NCBI GenBank assembly: GCA_964399535.1
Contig: CAYNRE010000073.1
Span: 1-59,498, forward strand
From: CAYNRE01 sp964399535
GTDB taxonomy: Bacteria; Planctomycetota; Planctomycetia; Pirellulales; CAYNRE01
Length of the DNA: 59,498 bases
Reading direction: 5' to 3'
Shown here: in pieces, positions 56,851 through 59,498 of the stretch
How positions within the stretch are numbered: the stretch's first letter is position 1
Layout: every line of letters begins with the position of its first letter
Notes under the pieces: generated by a model
Told to the model about the DNA's origin: nothing
Seen by the model: only the letters and a program-made list of their open reading frames with translations
The model's database searches: none
Translations under genes and position numbers: made by a program

Positions 56851-57750
56851 ATGCCTCTCGTTACCAGTTGCTTGGTCAGCCTGCTTCTGCTTGCCGAACC
56901 CCTGGGATCGGGACTGCATTCTCGCCAGCTGACCGTGAGTGGGCTGAAGCGGACGTACCTGGCCCACGTCCCCCCCAGCTACGATGCGACCCACCCCACC
57001 CCCCTGGTCCTGGTCCTGCACGCTGCCGGAACCAACGCCGCCCAGGCCATGCGGATGACCGGGCTGAACGACAAGGCTGATCAAGCGGGGTTCATCGCCG
57101 TCTACCCCAATGGCACGGGGCTGTTCGCCTCGTTCGATGCCGGAGGTCGCTCGGGCCGGATTGCCGAAACAAGCGTCGATGATGTGGGATTCGTGGCGGC
57201 CCTGCTGGAGGAGCTGCCCACCCACTGGCACATCGACCCGCAACGCGTCTTCGCCACGGGGATCTCCAACGGCGGGATGATGTGCTATCGCCTGGCAGCC
57301 GAGCTTTCCGACCGCATCGCCGCCATCGCCCCCGTGGCGGGCACCATGGCCATCGAGGAGGCTCACCCCACGCGGCCGGTCCCGATCCTGCATTTCCATG
57401 GCACGGCTGATACGATTGTGCCCCCCACCGGGCCCAACCTCATGACCCCCAAATTCCTGACGTTCAAGTCATTGGCCGAGACCCTGGCCATTTGGCGGCG
57501 GATCAACGGCTGTCCGGAGCAGCCGGTCATCACGGAACTGCCCGACCTGGCCCGCGATGGCACCCGGGTGAAGCAGTATCGCTATGGCCCCGGACCAACT
57601 GGGGCGGAAGTGATCTTATTGGAGATCGAAGGCGGCGGCCACACATGGCCCGGCCGTTCATCGCTAGCCGGACTGCTCGGCCGCTCGACACGAGATATTT
57701 CGGCCAACGACTTGATTTGGAACTTCTTCCAGCGACACCCACTTGAGTAA
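56851..57750 (+). CDS. Secreted CE1/LpqC-type esterase (PHB depolymerase-like)
   Basis: The 299-aa protein starts at ATG 56851 with GGAG 7 bases upstream and a short signal peptide (VTSCLVSLLLLAEPLGS). It has the alpha/beta-hydrolase core of polyhydroxybutyrate depolymerase and feruloyl esterase homologues: PLVLVLHAAGTNA (oxyanion region), GISNGGM with Ser139 as nucleophile, HGTADTIVP with Asp187, and GGGHTWPG with His264. All three catalytic residues are present. Known relatives cleave short esters on polysaccharides or polyesters outside the cell; the substrate here is unknown. The DUF4345 membrane gene follows 15 bases downstream, suggesting an operon. Confidence 0.9.
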   Translation: MPLVTSCLVSLLLLAEPLGSGLHSRQLTVSGLKRTYLAHVPPSYDATHPTPLVLVLHAAGTNAAQAMRMTGLNDKADQAGFIAVYPNGTGLFASFDAGGRSGRIAETSVDDVGFVAALLEELPTHWHIDPQRVFATGISNGGMMCYRLAAELSDRIAAIAPVAGTMAIEEAHPTRPVPILHFHGTADTIVPPTGPNLMTPKFLTFKSLAETLAIWRRINGCPEQPVITELPDLARDGTRVKQYRYGPGPTGAEVILLEIEGGGHTWPGRSSLAGLLGRSTRDISANDLIWNFFQRHPLE

Positions 57751-57765
57751 CGGGAGGCACCACCC

Positions 57766-58125
57766 ATGGCCCGTGGTTTCTTGGCCCTCGTGGGGTTTTT
57801 GTATTTGCTATTGGCCGGGTGGTGCTCGCTGGCCCCCCAGCGGACCTCGGCCAAGGTCGGCTTCGACCTGCACCCGGGTGCCGGGCAGTCGGAGTTCTTG
57901 GTGATCTACGGAGGACTGGAGTTGGCCCTCGCCCTTCTGTTTTTGGCCCCGCTCGTCCGGCCGCAGGTCTTGATGCACTCCCTGGTCGCGTGCCTGATCG
58001 TCCACGCCTGCCTGGTGATCTTCCGCACGGCTAGTTTATTGTTGTACAGCGGAATTGGACCCACGACCTATCGCCTGGCCGTGGCCGAATGGGTGATCTT
58101 GCTCGGGGCCGCCGGCCTCTGGTGA
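57766..58125 (+). CDS. DUF4345-like integral membrane protein
   Basis: The 119-aa protein starts at ATG 57766, with GGAGG about 8 bases upstream. It has four hydrophobic segments (LALVGFLYLLLAGW, LELALALLFLAPLV, SLVACLIVHACLVIF and VAEWVILLGAAGLW) and the family-like GFDLHPGAGQSEFLVIYGG. It lies 15 bases after the esterase gene and is likely co-transcribed with it. The role is unknown. Confidence 0.7.
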   Translation: MARGFLALVGFLYLLLAGWCSLAPQRTSAKVGFDLHPGAGQSEFLVIYGGLELALALLFLAPLVRPQVLMHSLVACLIVHACLVIFRTASLLLYSGIGPTTYRLAVAEWVILLGAAGLW

Positions 58126-58207
58126 CGACGGGCTCAGTGACCTGGTCGCCGAAGCTCCGATCAGACACGCGATTTTCCTGGCAATTCCCAGGCCAAAATG
58201 GTTCTAG
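58126..58207. other. Short gap before the IS3 remnant
   Basis: No feature recognised apart from loosely complementary ATTTT/AAAAT arms near 58,170-58,200. Confidence 0.3.
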
Positions 58208-58342
58208 CACTTCCTGACCAACGGCAAAAGCGCCAAGTCAGCGAACGACCGCCGCGTCTCCGAGCTCGAACAGCAGGTCGAGAACCGCGACCGGGTAATC
58301 GGCGAGCGGACGATCGCTAACCGCATCCTAGAAAAACTTCAG
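58208..58342 (+). pseudogene. Remnant of IS3-family OrfA (leucine-zipper end)
   Basis: The frame after the stop at 58205 reads FLTNGKSAKSANDRRVSELE then QQVENRDRVIGERTIANRIL. The heptad-like pattern and the ending resemble the coiled C-terminus of IS3-type OrfA. There is no start, and no OrfB follows. Confidence 0.4.
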
Positions 58343-58403
58343 GCCAATCCCCTTGAGCAGGGAGAACCGGAAGGCGACCGTAGTCGATCCGGCGCACGCA
58401 ACT

Positions 58404-58829
58404 ATGGAACTGATCGTTACAAATCGGGCAGACATCGAGCGCGGGATCGTCGTGCGCTCATCCTATGTGGTGGTGTCGATTCACGATTCCCACCGGCCGC
58501 CGGCGAGAATCCCAAGGCTAATCGGCATACGGGGCGTGCTGGCCGTCGGCTTCGACGACGCTGAGCCAACACCCGGACTAGATTTGCCCGACAATGTTAT
58601 CTTAATGACACCGGAGCATGCGCGGGCCATCTGGGAATTCGTGCAGAACCACCGTGATCAGGTGGGAGCAATCGTCTGCCACTGCGAACAAGGCATGAGC
58701 CGCAGTCCGGCGATCGCCGCTGCGCTCTGCGTGTTGCTGGGTGAAGACCCCGCCGAGTTCCTCACCCAGTACCAGCCGAACCAGTATGTTCGCCGAGTAA
58801 TGCTGGACGCAGTGCAGGGTCATGCCTAG
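58404..58829 (+). CDS. Tyrosine/dual-specificity phosphatase-like protein next to the CRISPR array
   Basis: ATG 58404 is preferred to TTG 58353 because the protein then begins MELIVTNRADIERGIVVRSS, as in similar proteins. The size is 141 aa. The P-loop HCEQGMSRS at 93-101 has the CxxxxxR signature of cysteine phosphatases (Cys94, Arg100). FDDAEP near 50-55 may supply the general acid. It is a small cytoplasmic enzyme. The next possible frame starts within its last codons (ATG 58822). It ends 64 bases before the first CRISPR repeat. Confidence 0.8.
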   Translation: MELIVTNRADIERGIVVRSSYVVVSIHDSHRPPARIPRLIGIRGVLAVGFDDAEPTPGLDLPDNVILMTPEHARAIWEFVQNHRDQVGAIVCHCEQGMSRSPAIAAALCVLLGEDPAEFLTQYQPNQYVRRVMLDAVQGHA

Positions 58830-58893
58830 CGCGTTTGGTCCCGACTGGTTCGATCCCGAGTTGGTGCCCCGGATGGCGGCCCTCCGGGCAATT
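58822..58893 (+). pseudogene. Possible gene start cut short by the CRISPR array
   Basis: ATG 58822 overlaps the end of the phosphatase gene. It opens MPSAFGPDWFDPELVPRMAA, which looks like a genuine protein start, and then runs straight into the first CRISPR repeat. Either the array sits within a former gene or the frame is chance. Confidence 0.3.
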
Positions 58894-59498
58894 GCTTCAA
58901 TGGGGCCGCGGTCGTCTGACCGCGGAAAGGCCGCCTGTTTCGGCGCTTTCTCGTCATCGTTGTTGTAACGCTTCAATGGGGCCGCGGTCGTCTGACCGCG
59001 GAAAGGCCGCCTGTTTCGGCGCTGCTTGGTGGACAACAAAAGCTTCAATGGGGCCGCGGTCGTCTGACCGCGGAAAGCAATTCGTACAATGCGCCATCGG
59101 TGGCGCGAGCGGCGCTTCAATGGGGCCGCGGTCGTCTGACCGCGGAAAGGTTTCGCCCGCGGGTTACGTCGCCGGTGGTGTGTGTCGCTTCAACGGGGCC
59201 GCGGTCGTCTGACCGCGGAAAGCTCCCATACCGAGTTGTGGGAGCAGCATAACGAGTTGCTTCAATGGGGCCGCGGTCGTCTGACCGCGGAAAGGCCCAT
59301 ATCGAGGGCGAGCATTGCCGCAGGCTTCTCGCTTCAATGGGGCCGCGGTCGTCTGACCGCGGAAAGCAAGTGCGTGACACCTTGTCACGCGCGCACCGTG
59401 ACGCTTCAATGGGGCCGCGGTCGTCTGACCGCGGAAAGGCCGCCTGTTTCGGCGCTGCTTGGTGGACAACAAAAGCTTCAATGGGGCCGCGGTCGTCT
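58894..59498 (-). CRISPR. CRISPR array, 36-nt hairpin repeats, truncated by the window edge
   Basis: Repeats start at 58894, 58970, 59042, 59114, 59187, 59259, 59331, 59403 and 59475; the last is cut after 24 bases. Each is 36 nt: GCTTCAATGGGG, then the perfect stem CCGCGGTC-GTCT-GACCGCGG, then AAAG. Repeat 5 has C for T at position 8. The eight spacers are 40, 36, 36, 37, 36, 36, 36 and 36 nt. Spacers 2 and 8 are identical. On the minus strand the repeat ends ATTGAAGC, resembling the 8-nt crRNA handle of type I and III systems. There is no AT-rich leader on the left side. Transcription from right to left is therefore likely. No cas genes are present in the window. Frames through the array (ASMGPRSSDRGK, FRGQTTAAPLK) are not genes. 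Confidence 0.95.

Noticed and set aside
58602..59481. Repeat-rich minus-strand proteins (FRGQTTAAPLK and PRSDDRGPIE repeats)
   Set aside because: They are translations of the CRISPR repeats and spacers.

Overview
The window looks like a chromosomal segment of a planctomycete, probably from or near the Pirellulales. This is inferred from gene content, not measured. The markers are two very large secreted or surface proteins that carry an N-terminal LEPR-XLL motif, three PEP-CTERM-tagged proteins, internal dockerin pairs, high-GC coding sequence dominated by GCC, GGC and CTG, and a CRISPR repeat whose translation gives the spurious peptide ASMGPRSSDRGK. No housekeeping genes are visible.

Region 1 (1-32.2 kb) is a cell-surface locus. 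It starts with the 3' end of a PEP-CTERM beta-helix protein. A single uninterrupted 9,981-codon ORF follows, a mosaic of adhesion and structural modules: LEPR-XLL, TSP-C-like, Ig-like, 13 CARDB, PPC, beta-propeller, 9 cadherin/He_PIG-like modules, an RHS/YD-like segment, two dockerins, about 12 more Ig-like modules, 5 cadherin/VCBS-like modules and a possible papain-like C-terminal domain. A convergent PEP-CTERM gene overlaps its last 36 bases.

Region 2 (32.2-34 kb) has no intact gene. It holds a terminator-like hairpin without an obvious gene and a palindromic junction of two IS21-type transposase N-terminal fragments.

Region 3 (34-47.8 kb) is a second giant LEPR-XLL protein of about 4,613 aa. 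It has five perfectly phased 49-aa repeats, a DUF4114 domain, a complete vanadium-haloperoxidase-type active site, one internal and one C-terminal HExxHxxGxxH zinc-protease motif, choice-of-anchor-D-like modules, a TSP3-type calcium-binding segment and a long beta-helix-like tail.

Region 4 (47.8-51.4 kb) is mobile DNA: a possible group II intron fragment and an IS66-family element with tnpA, tnpB and tnpC apparently intact.

Region 5 (51.4-58.9 kb) has short genes in both orientations. They include a PEP-CTERM protein with a terminator, a membrane-anchored ASCH-like protein, a DUF1653 protein, decayed HEPN-like and nuclease-like fragments, a PPP-family phosphatase, a small six-repeat YD-type secreted protein, a secreted CE1/LpqC-type esterase next to a DUF4345 membrane protein, an IS3-type remnant and a tyrosine/dual-specificity-type phosphatase.

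Region 6 (58,894 to the right edge) is a CRISPR array of 36-nt hairpin repeats. It has eight visible spacers and runs off the window. One spacer is present twice, and another shares 18 nt with it. No cas genes lie in the window. The repeat orientation suggests transcription toward the left, with the leader outside the window.
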